Source of the DNA: Limnanthes douglasii subsp. nivea
Lineage: Eukaryota; Streptophyta; Magnoliopsida; Brassicales; Limnanthaceae
Assembly (NCBI GenBank): GCA_036936605.1
Contig: JAUPFV010000004.1
Location: 126,455,737-126,519,736, forward strand
Length of the DNA: 64,000 nt
Reading direction: 5' to 3'
Both the position numbers and the translations under genes were made by a program. Shown here piece by piece: positions 34,346 to 46,600 of this stretch; the first letter of the stretch is position 1; each line of letters opens with the position of its first letter. The notes beneath the pieces were generated by a model. The model was not told where the DNA came from. It did no database searches and worked only from the letters and a program-made list of their open reading frames with translations.

Positions 34346-34879
34346 ATTTGTCTACCAACAAGGAGTATGGAATTGAACGAGATTTGTAACAATATTATAA
34401 AAAAATAATATATAAATATTAACATTATTAACTTTTTTTGGGATAACTAAAAGTATGATTAAAGATAATTTAGTATTTTACTTCCATATGAAGTTTCCTT
34501 TGCCGAGGCACACAAATATAAATCTTTGAATACTTAATGAGTAGTTACGAGGACATTGAGCAATTACGTGATTGATAAACGATTGATGATCTTACAATAT
34601 TGAATCATCTGCAATCAGTTCAATGGTAGTTATTTTTAGTAATATTACTTAAAATAATAAGATTTATAGAGTTATAAAGAAGAAATTACTTGGATCAACA
34701 TGCATGAACATTGTAGTTGTTGAGTAGTAAAAATATTAGAAAATAAAGTATTGATTGAAGTGAGGTCTTCAATGACCAATCTGTTCATTTTATATTTTCT
34801 ATTTTGATATGAACTAGTTGTTGATGGAACACTTATCTTTCTACAGGAAAATGAAAAAATAAGCATGTCACTTATGGAC

Positions 34880-37800
34880 TCTAAAATATAAAAATGGGAA
34901 ACCTCTGAGAGAATATGTTCCAGGATACCCAAATGCAAAAGAAATAGTATGTCATGACCACCTCATAGTATCAAATCTCTATTTTACAAGTCAATATTGA
35001 TGATGAAGCCCATCAACATGGAAGATTTTATAGTAAGATTCTATAAATATATAAATCTGGAGAAAAAATTGAAATTAAACCACGACATGCCAGATGACTA
35101 GATGCACAAGGTAAAATCTAGTTTCCCCACTAATGACGCGCAACTTGATCTCCTAAGAAATATTGGCAGGTACAAACCTTAGTTTTCGGAGACTAATTCA
35201 TTCCACACACTAATAATATTAAACAAAAAAAATCTTAAACCAACTTAAAGACACAGACTTACTTACTAACTGACATATTGCAACAAAATAAAATACTACC
35301 ACTACTGCTATGATGTTGTGCACGCCAACGATGAGTGTCGTATCCTCAAGGTCAAGATTTAACGGCTGATCGAGAATAAAATTTTAAAAGAATTCATCCG
35401 ACATATCAAGTGTGTCAAACATATAGAAGAGAACATCAAAGGTCTTAAAGATATAGCTACAAAATAACTGATAATGCAAAGAAACTAAAAAAATCAACAT
35501 ATACACATCTTACGATATATTCAGGAGCTCACTTAGGCCTATGATGGCCATCACTTGGACCTCATTTGCGCTCAGATTATGATAGGTACTATGACATTTT
35601 ATTTTTAAAGATCTTAAATAATATTTCTCTCCCACAATGATGTGTAACTGATCACAAGCGATGTTTCTAAAAGAATTTACCAAAACATTCTTATCGACAC
35701 AATAACGATTGTGAACATACTGTTTATCTTGTCCATGCAATAAATACCGTTCAATATAGTATTTTGGCTTGCTTTCCATCCAATAATAGGATTATATGGA
35801 CAAGATACCAGGCCCATAAGCACTGCCATATATTAGGTCACAATTGGTAGCGGGTGATGAACAAAAAATGAGATCATCGAATTCAATATTTGATCTCCTA
35901 CCCCACATAACCTCATTTTACGCCGACCATAGTTTCATAATTTCAAACCGTATCCTCCACCTATTTATCATTAGTGTCTTAAGGACATTATTACGGAAAA
36001 ATTATGAATAATATGAGGTTTCCAAAAGACCCCACGTGGAGGATTCACATATATACTAAATGAGGAAAGAATATCATAATTATAAACCCTGAAATTGGTA
36101 TGTCACAGTGAGGTTATACATGAACATGAATAAGTTCAATTGGAAGGATCAATTAATACTAAGATTTATATAAATGGAGAAACTTGCAATATGAGTGAAT
36201 ACATGAGTTAATCAAGCTCCTTCTGGAGCACGCCAATGTTTTTTCTTGGAACAGTTTGTCGATCACTAGAATACCATAGTCCACAGAAATGCATCATATA
36301 AAGATTTATTATTGCATATACATAGCTCAAAAATAAAATATGTATTTAAATCTAAAACTTCTTCATGGGTTCGAAGATAAGGTATTATTAGATATAAGCC
36401 ACAAAGAGGAGGTGAGGTATCTCGAGTGGCTTGAAAACCCGATATTTGTCAAGTGTTAAATGAAAATGACAGTCTTAAATCATTTTATATTTAAGGAGAC
36501 TGACCGATGTATTTCATTATTTAAACTAAAAAAAGAAAGCCACTATGTTTGAATGTGGTCCATAATGGATGTCATATCACAAGAGCTGAAATAGTACCTT
36601 ACACCTCCACAAATGGTAGTGGTCTCAAAGGAAGGTAAAACACTGACCTTGTACGTGAGGGTATGAGAAAGCATGATCAACAAAATCTTAGGAATAGACA
36701 AGAAAAATGTAAAATCATTTACAATTGTAGAAACCTGATATTCACACATAGAAAAGAAATTACTCTTGATGTGGTCACAACTCTATTCTACAATCAAGGG
36801 GCACGCATTAGCAAACTTCATATCTGAAAAATGGTGACCAAGACATGTAACCAACATATCATAATAACCTTCATGAGTGGCTGATATGTGTTGATAAAGT
36901 AACTAACGCACGTGGGAGTGGTAGCAGAGTTACAATTGTCTTCTCAATTGTGGAAGAATATTTTCTATTGATTAGCTACAAATTTAAGATTTTCAACAAT
37001 GAGGTCAAATACAAAGTAAATTTGGTTTCAAATTATTAATGGTGGTGAGTGATTCATATCTTGTTATCAAGAAAATATTAGGAAAATACGATACCAAATA
37101 GGAAAAGATGAAGCTTTCCTAGCCTTGGTACATAAGTGGTGCATCATGTAAAAAATTATAGAATACACAAGCACGTTCCAAGGGAAGAGAACATGACGAA
37201 AGATTACCTCACCTTAAAAGGTAGCTACAGAGAACATCCAGAAAATGACATCTACCAAAATAATGGCGGTCGTGTCTAGTAGAAACCTACATAAAAAATG
37301 ATACTTTAGACACGTGAGATTTGTAGATGGATCCAATTTGTAAGTATCTCAGTGACGAGATTCAACCTACTAATAAAATAGAGGAAAACTTCGACCATAT
37401 ACACATAGAGGTCATACTATTTCAGAGGTGATATATACAACCTTTACTAAGGTAATTGGGTAAAACTTAGACCATATACACACTTAATTAAATACACACA
37501 AGATGATACTGAGGGCACGTCAGTTCACAAACGTTAACACATAAATACTTGACTTTAAGATAATACTAGCCAGATATGCACGACAATGCCAGATATCTTA
37601 TGAGGTGATGTGATAATTATTAGTGTTGGGTTTACAATCAGTTCCAAAATCAGAGTGAAACTTACTTCTGTTATCAGTGTCTTCCGTTTCGATCAATGAG
37701 GCCTCAACTTGATATGGACCTATGAATGCATGGTTTATCATTGTGGGTATTGACTATTTCATTAAATGGATAGAGAAAAAGACATTCACCACAACCACAA

Positions 37801-38200
37801 GATTTAAGGTACATAAATTCACTTGCAAATACAACATGTGCTAATTATGGGTAATTTTCCAGTAGTTTGACAATGAGGAAAAAAAGAAATTTCAATCCCG
37901 AATCCCAAATTAGGAACTTTTTTTTCATATAATCCCCTAACAAATAACCAAGACAAAGTCACCAACTGAACTATTATGAATGAATTAGAGATAAGTGCGA
38001 GGGAAAAAAAGGACGTGACTCAAAGTGTTACATAAAATCGTATGAACTTATGGCACAACGTTATGAATCCATACTAGAGAAACATAAATTCAACTCACTT
38101 ACGAAACGGAAATTGTTATTTTAATAAAAATCAGATTCCCCACCACAAGGGTCATGCACTATAGGCAACAATAAAATGATGATTTCTGAAGGACGAATCT
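34880..38200 (+). mobile_element. Decayed Tat-like gypsy relic (gag? to integrase)
   Basis: Blocks on the plus strand are a possible gag scrap (MEDFIVRFYKYINLEKK, near 35019), the RT C-terminal region (YLTPPQMVVVSKEGKTLTLY, about 36590-36655), RNase H (HALANFISEKW near 36803; NNEVKYKVNLVSNY near 36998; SDSYLVIKKILGKYDTK near 37049), and KHVPREENMTKDYL near 37170-37212. Integrase follows (IVGIDYFIKWIEKKTFTT near 37742-37790, then HTRETxNSTH near 38070). It is full of stops. Minus-strand open frames at 35510-35779 and 36543-36749 are shadows. The relic is followed by an antisense ORF relic (39.05-40.65 kb), as in the element at 50-59.4 kb. Confidence 0.7.
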
Positions 38201-38204
38201 TGCA

Positions 38205-39050
38205 TGTTAGACTATAAAAGAGACAAAGCACATTTACGCAAATTTGCTATGAAAAAGCAAACATTTAAGCGTTACAATGTAAAGAGACAAAGCACATTTA
38301 CGCATATTTTTGAACACACACAACAACAAATGACAGGTAAGCTAGGCATAACATGGAAAGACTTGTACTATGTGATATAATGAAATTGCTCATGAACCTA
38401 TTTGGTGGAATATATGGAAGGCCAAAACCCTCAAAAATATTGAATATCACATTTTTATTCTGTGTATAGTTTTATTTTTGTAATTTACTTTTGTTTATAT
38501 AAATATATGAGAGATTTTACTTTATATTATTGTTCTTAAAATAATGTTTGTGATTTAACCCTAAAGTTTAGTCAATGACCAGATATATTCTTTCAAACAC
38601 TACTTATTTTTAAACTAGTAGATTTTAAATGAATTAAGAATATTATATGTATAGGTAAAATAACCTCGTTCTAAGTTTAGAAAAATGACATATAATAGAA
38701 TTTGAATATATATGAAGGCTTAAGATAATAGAATCCAAACGGATATGAAAACTTACCAAATTTTCAAAACAAAAGTAATAATAACAAAGTTAGTCAAAAC
38801 ATGTCCCCATAAAAATCTTAAAACCTAATATCCACACGGTCCCGTGGGTTAATAAAAAAATAATCCAACAAACATGAATATAATAAGGTTCGTTACTCCT
38901 ATAAACAAGAATCTTAAAACATAATACCCACATAGTTCAATGGGATGAGATAAAACAAACATCTAACAAAGATAAATATAAAAAAATTAATATATTCAAC
39001 CCTCAAACTAAAGGGTGTAAAAAATTAAAGTAAAAATAAATACAGAGATA
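38205..39050. other. Spacer between pol relic and antisense ORF
   Basis: No coding family is recognised. AAAGAGACAAAGCACATTTACGCA occurs twice (about 38216 and 38281), a 65-base direct repeat. 38800-38950 has a loose duplication around CATAATACCCACA. These are typical of untranslated regions of Tat-type elements. Confidence 0.4.
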
Positions 39051-39054
39051 ACAA

Positions 39055-40650
39055 CATTCAAACACCACCACCTTATTTATGGATTCTTCCCCCGCCTTTT
39101 CAGCATGAGTACTCGATTAAATTTAAAATTTCCCATAAATTGCGAGACCTCTCGCTTCAAATTTTCCTTATCATGATCGCCAATCCTGCAACTCTTCAGT
39201 ATGATATCCACATTATATTCAATAAAAAAACATTAAGAACCGTATAAAGAAAAAGAGCGAGGAAGTTTGCAAGGGATTTTACAACGAATCTAACTTGAAT
39301 AACTACTGTACCGACCGTGTCAGCCAACGTGTATTCAATATTAATAAGATTAACCACTGAATTATCTGAAAAACAAATTTCTTGGCTAGATTCTAAAGAC
39401 CACAAACACTCACAAACTTTCAAAATGTGAAGTTCAGTGTTAAGATTATTCAGGATATGTAGTGCCTCGACTATGTTTCTAACTTTAGAAATACCCAAGT
39501 ACTTATGAGAAGTCTTATCATTTTGTCTTCCCCGCTTGGACTATCTCATTCTTAAATCTGCTATGTACCCCATAACGATCTCACATAAGGTGATTAACCT
39601 TTTGAGTAAGTAATTGGATAACACTCTCCCATATAACATAAATACACACTTAAGAAGTGAGTGAGAGGGTAGAAGACTTACCTAGTTGCTTGAACTCAGT
39701 ACGAACATGGCCATACCCCGTGTCCGATGGTGAAGACTCATCCATCTTGATTAAAAATAAATATTATTTTCACATCCATGGTAATTAAGGAATACCCTTA
39801 ACACCTATGGGGCAAGGTCCATATAGTATAATAAAGTACTATGATGATGCCTTAAAAAATAGAATAACATTAAGATTCAAACCGAAATTCCCAACCTCTG
39901 CAGGATATATAGAATTCTAAAAGCTTGAATAATACGCGAAATATGTGGCATCAACTTTACAGGGAGATATTTTCCCAAGAAATATATTTTAACAATAAAT
40001 TATCCAAAAGAAAGCGGATACCATGATCGAATGATAACTTGAAGAATACAATATTTCTCTCACTAAATTTCATGGATGACCCATAATACGCGGTAATGCC
40101 CCTCAATAAGGTTGGGGATACAATATTCAATAATGAGGCACTCCTTAACTAATGATTCAAACAAACAAAATTGGACTTTTTGTCCCCCATTAGTCTGCAT
40201 TACCCCAATTGTCATTACCATGGGTCTCTATTTTGTTACTTTTCCTTTGCATCAGAAGACTTTAACGAATAGGGAATAACAAACAAGGGAACCAAGTGAC
40301 CCATAAGAGGCTTCACTGATATCCTTGTTTGAGATTGTTTCTAAAAAAATTGGCGTGTTCTTGTATCCCATTCTTAAGCTACGATTACTTCTTTTTCTAG
40401 TATATCATTTAAAAAATAAAAGAGAGAGAGAAGGGTATGTTCCCAAAAATGAAGAGTTAGACGGTATTGATGATGAATGGTGGTTTCAACGTTAAACATC
40501 AGTGGAGGTGACCATATGAGTCTTTCTAAGAAGTGTTTGAAATCTAGTGAAATTTATAGAAAGATAAGCTAATGAGCAAGTGAAGTCTTGAAGTGAGAAA
40601 GTGAAAGGATAAGTAATGGTAAAGTTACTAAAAAAACAGGTAAAAACTCA
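39055..40650 (-). pseudogene. Antisense ORF relic of a Tat-like gypsy (Transposase_28-like)
   Basis: Read on the minus strand from 40650 down, the blocks are TLLRGITAYYGSSMKFSER, NIVFFKLSFDHGIRF and LLKYISWENIS (about 40130-39960). They follow the same plan as the antisense ORF of the 50-59.4 kb element (GLQFLLDPEIVRYFYLVKL) and the plant 'putative gypsy type transposon' family. Further on, MDESSPSDTGYGHVRTEF starts at an ATG at 39745 and ends at a canonical donor (TAG|GTAAGT at 39682). A long uninterrupted stretch (KYLGISKVRNIVEALHILNN, LESSQEICFSD, VVNLINIEYTLADTVGTVV) covers about 39525-39196 and continues to about 39060. The splice phases do not join simply. The family call is moderate; the C-terminal part is not recognised on its own. 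Confidence 0.45.
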
Positions 40651-41265
40651 ATATATAAATAATTAGTAACTCCTTAAAGACTTATTGTAAAAAAAAGACA
40701 CACGTCCTTTTTAATTTATGCATTCATGGGTTTTTTTCATGAGAACTACAAACCTCAGAACCCTAAATAATATAAAACAATGAAGTGACATGCTGAAAGG
40801 TCGAAGGGATATTAGATTTCATAAAGTAAAAAGACTAAATAATCACCTCCCTTGTTGGGAAAAAATCTGTTACCAAAGTAGGACATGTCATACTCTACCT
40901 TTCTTTTCCTTATATGGTAACAAAGTAAGAGGCGTTATCGATGAGGTAATAAATAATGTACCCCTTTTCTTTAGAATGATCCATCATGTTTGAATAAGGA
41001 ATAGCTTAGATCGATGTAAGGAATATGACCTTTCATTATGGTTGGATGTCATGTGAGGCTTTACACATAGTAGCGGATACTATCTTCCAAATGGGCCTCA
41101 TGTGATAAGATATTGTGACCTCACACTAGGAAGCGACCCTTTAAGGGACACACGATAATAAGTGAGTGAATGGCCCTTGAACCTCGCACAATTCCACATA
41201 CTTGTTTACACATGTAACCAAACCAAGGGTTATGCTTATAATAGTTGGATAAAACAAGAGACTGA
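40651..41265. other. Unassigned region
   Basis: No family is recognised. A 67-codon plus-strand frame (40790-40993) and a 60-codon minus-strand frame (41121-41303) have no resemblance to known proteins. The LTR of the upstream gypsy relic should lie about here but was not delimited. Confidence 0.3.
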
Positions 41266-41765
41266 GTGAAGGAGCTATTTTGGACAGGTAACATCGTCAA
41301 CAAGAACCCCTGGACTTTTGGTCGTCATGGAGATGTAATAGGTGCTGAAGGTGGAGCTGGAGTTGAGATGGAGTTTGAACATAAGGGTGAAGATGTGGAT
41401 ACCTCCACGGAAGATATTTTCAATCAAGGTTCAGGTTCGACCTTTGCAAATGAAGTTCAACTATTGTTGGGATCGGGTCTTGATCTGAAGTTTGACGGGT
41501 CAAAGGTTTTGAATGTTCAAACTGTGGAGCATCTCTCCAGTGTTACTCGGTCGGATCTTGGGATAGGTTAAATGGATGTTACTACCGCTTTCTTGGATGT
41601 AGAAGGTCAGGAAACTGGTCTATTGGGAAGTATTACCTCAATAGAGTTCACAGACTTCATCAGAATTGATCCCTTCAGACGTGCAGGTGGACAATTTGTT
41701 TCCAATGAGTAGTTGAGGCATCAGGGTAACGGATATTGGAGTTACTATCAGCCTAGATGGAGAAT
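41266..41765 (+). pseudogene. Unidentified internal region upstream of a 3' LTR
   Basis: A 101-codon frame (41266-41571) encodes an acidic, glycine-rich product (GRHGDVIGAEGGAGVEMEFE, then HKGEDVDTSTEDIFN) with no match I know. A further open stretch after its stop runs to about 41710. Directly before the LTR at 41766 is a purine stretch GATGGAGAA, as expected for a polypurine tract. The region is probably the tail of an LTR element, perhaps copia-type, whose pol is gone. Base composition is more balanced than in the flanks. Confidence 0.35.
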
Positions 41766-42563
41766 TGTTAAATGTAGGTTAAAAGTAACGTGAATCATAA
41801 TATTCTTTTCTAAATCAGTATGCTATATTAAATAGATTTCTACATTAATTAGATTTCTACATTAATTAGATTTTCCTATATTAATTAGATTTTCTATATT
41901 CATTAGATTTCATTTTTAATTGAATATTCAATATTAATTGTATTTTCTATATTAATTAGATTTGTATACTAATTAAATCTTATATCAATTTAGTCTTCTA
42001 TATTAATTAAATTTCCTATTAATATAATATAATATTCTATAATAATTAGATTTCACATTAATTTAGTCTTATACATTAATTAGATTCCTTAATTAATAGA
42101 AGAAGATATAGCTTTGCAATTTGTTGCGAGACGTGGTGTGAGCTGTATATTTGTTTAAAGAAAGAAACTAGCTTCAAATCTTTTGAGAGATAAGCGAGGT
42201 GAGTGATAAACACTGAAGAGAAGGTTCTATGAATCACGAGTCATTGAGTCCTTTGTGTTTGAGAGTCTTTTTGTAACCCACTTGTTTATAAAAGAAGTGT
42301 CTGTTATCCGTGGATGTAGGATTTCTTCACGATCTGAACCACGTTAAATCTTTTGTTGTGCGATTGTTTAGTTTATGTTTTTCTTATTAACTTTGTTATT
42401 GAAATAAGGTGAGAGACGAAGCTTGTATTACCTCCTATGATCTCTCGGTTAGGTGTTCGCTAATTGTTGGTCACTGCTTCGACTGAGGTGGCTAAGATTT
42501 GACCTAACGAGTCTTGTTAGGGTTTGATCGGATCTTGTTCGGATATTGATGGTTTTCCTAACA
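41766..42563 (+). repeat. LTR (copia-type), 3' or solo
   Basis: It starts TGTTAAATG at 41766 after a polypurine-like GATGGAGAA and ends CCTAACA at 42563. The termini TGTTA..TAACA are inverted, and the length is 798 bases. Inside are an AT-rich repeat array (41810-42100), a TATAAAAGA motif near 42285, and G/C-balanced R-like sequence after it. No partner LTR was found in the window. Confidence 0.65.
41810..42100. repeat. ATTAATTAGATTT short-unit array inside the LTR
   Basis: About a dozen imperfect units of 18-25 bases built on CTATATTAATTAGATTT follow one another, for example near 41845, 41865, 41887 and 41945. They make up over a third of the LTR. Confidence 0.75.
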
Positions 42564-43695
42564 TAAATTGTTTGAAGATATTTTATTATAGATCTAGCCA
42601 AAATAAGTTATATTCTTTAATTTCGATATCTCGTATAAAATAAATACTCTAAAACTATAACTAAAATTACACACTTACAATATTGGATGTATTTATTGAA
42701 AGACCAGCGTTAATATGCTATGGTATTGATTAGATTAAAAAATATAATCTAATAAAAAATGCCAATAACCATACTATTACCACTTACATCGTGATCTGAA
42801 TAACACTTAATATTATTATGGTGACCTAGATTTGACCTAGATTTCTCACGGTGTATAATATTAAAATTATAATATTAAAATTACACGATTTTGTAATTTG
42901 TTTTATCTACCCGTCATATTTAATTTATTGGAGATCTCTAAAAAATAAAATTTTATAATTGTAATTGAACTAAAATAAATTGATACATTGAACACAACTC
43001 TAAAGACATATGATAATGTTAATCAATTGATTACCTCTGTATTTAGTTTTTTTTATAAAAATTGATCTACACTCTTAGAGAAGATAACCTGACGTGAGAG
43101 TAGTATTTATCCGTCTATGAAATCTAAAAAACTAAAACATAATTATTTTTATTATATTTTTATTTTGATCATCTTGTACAATTTTTTAACGATACAAAAC
43201 TTTAACATTTTTTAACATTTTGATGTTATATATATATAAATAAAAAATAAACAATCTTAAAACATGCTAATAATATTTTTTATTAATAATGGTGAAATTG
43301 GTCAAACCCAGTTAACTACTTATTTTTAGAGTAAAAGTCTATTAGACTATGATGGATTCACAAAAATAGTAAAATACGCATATTCGTGGTGATAAAACTA
43401 TCATATACACTACTATGATTTGATGACAATCAATTAATGTACCAACTTATGTATCTAGGAAAATATATTTTTCACAATAATCGAATGAAATAATATTGAT
43501 ATTGTTGTCATCCTTAGAATTATCTTATCTTATTATTCTCTAATTTAGCTATTTACACATTCAGATCTTTCTTAATCAAATTTATTTTATACATCAAATT
43601 TGCACCATCAGTTGAAAACAAATTGCCATTATGAAGATTATTAATCTAGAAAAATTTAAAAAACAAAGATCTTTAAAAGAGATTGATGGTAAATT
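42564..43695. other. AT-rich spacer
   Basis: No gene or element is recognised. Near 42820-42890 are small direct repeats (GACCTAGATTT twice; ATATTAAAATTA twice). Confidence 0.4.
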
Positions 43696-43699
43696 ATAA

Positions 43700-46600
43700 T
43701 GCAGATATTTGTCCGATAATTGATGAAGATGCATGAATGGAGGTCACAAATTTTCAGCTACTGACAACTTCACTAGTTCTAAAAAATTCACGAGTTTCAA
43801 AAATTCTTACTATAATTTTTAGCAACTGATATAAGACCTACGTGAGGAGAACATGACCAATTTCAAACTGTAGCAAGTCATACTTTTCAATCGAACTCTG
43901 CGAGTTAGACCAATGATCCAACATACGGGAGACCACAAAAAGGATAATACGATGATGCTACGAGCTCTATGATAAGGAAGGACCACCAGACAACAGTCAA
44001 CATGCGCAATATCCCTTCCTCAAGAGCTTGGATATCAACATGCATTTACATCCCTGTTAGGTGTACATCATGCTCAATATCATGCTACTCGACCATCACA
44101 TTAAACTCAACATAACTACACACCAGTGTACTTGAACATGAATCATGAATACATGCTGGCCGTAGTCACCACAGAGGAAAGGCAATAAAACATGCCAACC
44201 CAAGCTTACATGGTTCAATCAAACCTTCTTGAAGCAAACTCATATGATTCAGTATTATGATTAGTACACCTAGAGGCATCCACCAGAGTTCCCAAAGAGA
44301 AGTGGTACAATATAACTGGCAAAGAAATGATAGAGTCATGGACACCAGAAGAGTTACCCTTCCTTTGAAGCACAAATAAAAATCGAGTCATCATTATTTA
44401 TGGATGACGATGAGGACCTGCAAGAGGAATATTATCATTTGGAACCTCACATCTTGTATGAGGGCACCAAACTTCTTTAATCACAAGATGAAAAAATACA
44501 GCAGTAAGGGAGATTTAAAGCATCACGGGGAGCTTAAAAGTGAGATGATGTATTACGAGGCATATGGCAATATGAAGTGGCAATACGTTTTCCATGACTA
44601 TCTGCGGAAGTGCCTTAACATGGTTAAAAAACCTTCCCATTTGGATCCATAAAAATATTTCAAGATGATAAATATGGTCTTTTGAAACCATTTAATTGAT
44701 TTCAAGGTGATCAAAGGGAAAACATATTACATCATCTACTATAAAGAGCAACTAAAGTCGACGTTACGAGAATATACTCAGAAATTCGTGGATACGAAGA
44801 GAAAGCTGCAAGACTGTCATGACTTGGTGGTAATTGTGACATACCACCAATTCATACCGACAATGATTCTAACTGATGCCATCATGAAGAAAAATACATT
44901 GAATTTTGGAGACTTTCTGAAGCAGGTAGAACACCACATCAAGGTTGAAGATATCTTTAAGACACGTATGACAGATACATAATAATTTTAAATACACAAC
45001 CTTCATATCACACCATGTCATAAAATAGAGACCAATCAAATATGGCCAGTGTGAACTCCAAACTACATTCGGAGGCCTCCAAAAAAAATACAGACAGTTC
45101 AACAAGATCGCAAACAATGAAAAAAATGATAGGAGGAGATAAGGAATAATTACAATAATAACAACAATGACCGACGACCAGAACGTCTGACTATGGGAAA
45201 TTTTACTAGCATATGAGTTATCTACAAACACATAAAAATATATTCCCACACAAAAAACCACACAAGTTATAGTATTAAAAAGAATACAATCTTCAAAAAA
45301 TGAAATGAATAAAGACACTCATCAACTAATCGAGATCCTCCATCGAGGCATAATAGGCAAGCTTCATTATCACCCACTGAGCCGAGAGTTTTGGAAAACA
45401 ATGCAATCTTCAAACCAAAAAAAGAATAGTATCTCGATATATATCTCAATAGACAAACTATTAGATTCATTATCAGTGGTGATGTCTTATCTAGAATCAA
45501 TTTCAATAAAGAGAGATTTGAAAGATTTAGAAGTATATCATTAAGGCCATATCTCCTTTCTTTTTTACCGTAGCTCACACCCAATACTAAACTTCATCAA
45601 TGATGCTTTATGCGAAGTGTTGACATCCCATAATGACAGTGTCCTAATCATAATAAAATTTCTTAAAGTAATAGTCAAACGAGTCATGATTGCTACAGGA
45701 AGCTCCGCTAATATTATGTATAAAAATAGATACAATAAGATGAGGGATGCTTTTGTCTTAATTCCATCTTAATAATTCTTGACTGGATTTATTGGTGGGG
45801 ATGACAACATATTGAGAGAACTAACATTAATGTCACTATCAGAAAAGAAGAGTTCTGAAAGACTGTTCAATGTTTATTCATGATAGTGGAAGCTTTATTC
45901 TCTTATAACATAACTTTGGGTAGATCATGGATGAACCAAATTCATGTTGTATTCTCTATAATTTATCAATCCATTCGGTATTTGATCAATGGTAAATTAG
46001 GAATGATGAGAGAGAACCATCACATTCTATAGAATGCTACGCAATTTTCCTTTCCTTCAAGAAATAACAATTAACGGGGAATTTGATCGTCCTGGATGAA
46101 ATGGATGATCAAAGAGAGGCCCCTTAACTTATAAAACTAAAATAGGAAGTGAAATTAATTCCCATATAAAGAAACAGGATGTTACGAATCGACCATAAAT
46201 TGACAAAAAAAATTAAGGTACAAATTACTTAACTTTTTTATAATGTAATTTAGACATGTTTTCATAGAATGCCCAGGACATCACTGATGTACAAGCCGGT
46301 GTAATATACCACAAATTATTCATCACTATAATTTCTGGCCGATCCAACAAAAACACAAATGTCATACTTTCAAAAAAAGATGAAATATATCATTGAAGAG
46401 GTGGACAAAATAAAACTCGTAGGTCATAATCAGTACTTCTATTACCAATTATGGATAACCCAACATTGTATTGATTGAAATGAAGAACAAAAATGGTAAA
46501 TGTGTGTCAAATTCAAAAATCTCAACAATACTTGTTCGAAGAACCCTTTCCTTCTGCCATAAATCGACCGACTTATAGATGCAATCTCCAAGAATAAGAT

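Noticed and set aside
41574..41630. MDVTTAFLD as a copia RT motif
   Set aside because: It resembles the copia MDVKTAFL block, but the following residues do not continue the RT pattern and no other RT block is nearby.
44869..45318. 149-codon minus-strand open frame
   Set aside because: Mostly antisense to the gag relic and adjacent AT-rich text; hydrophobic composition is what reverse reading of A-rich codons gives.
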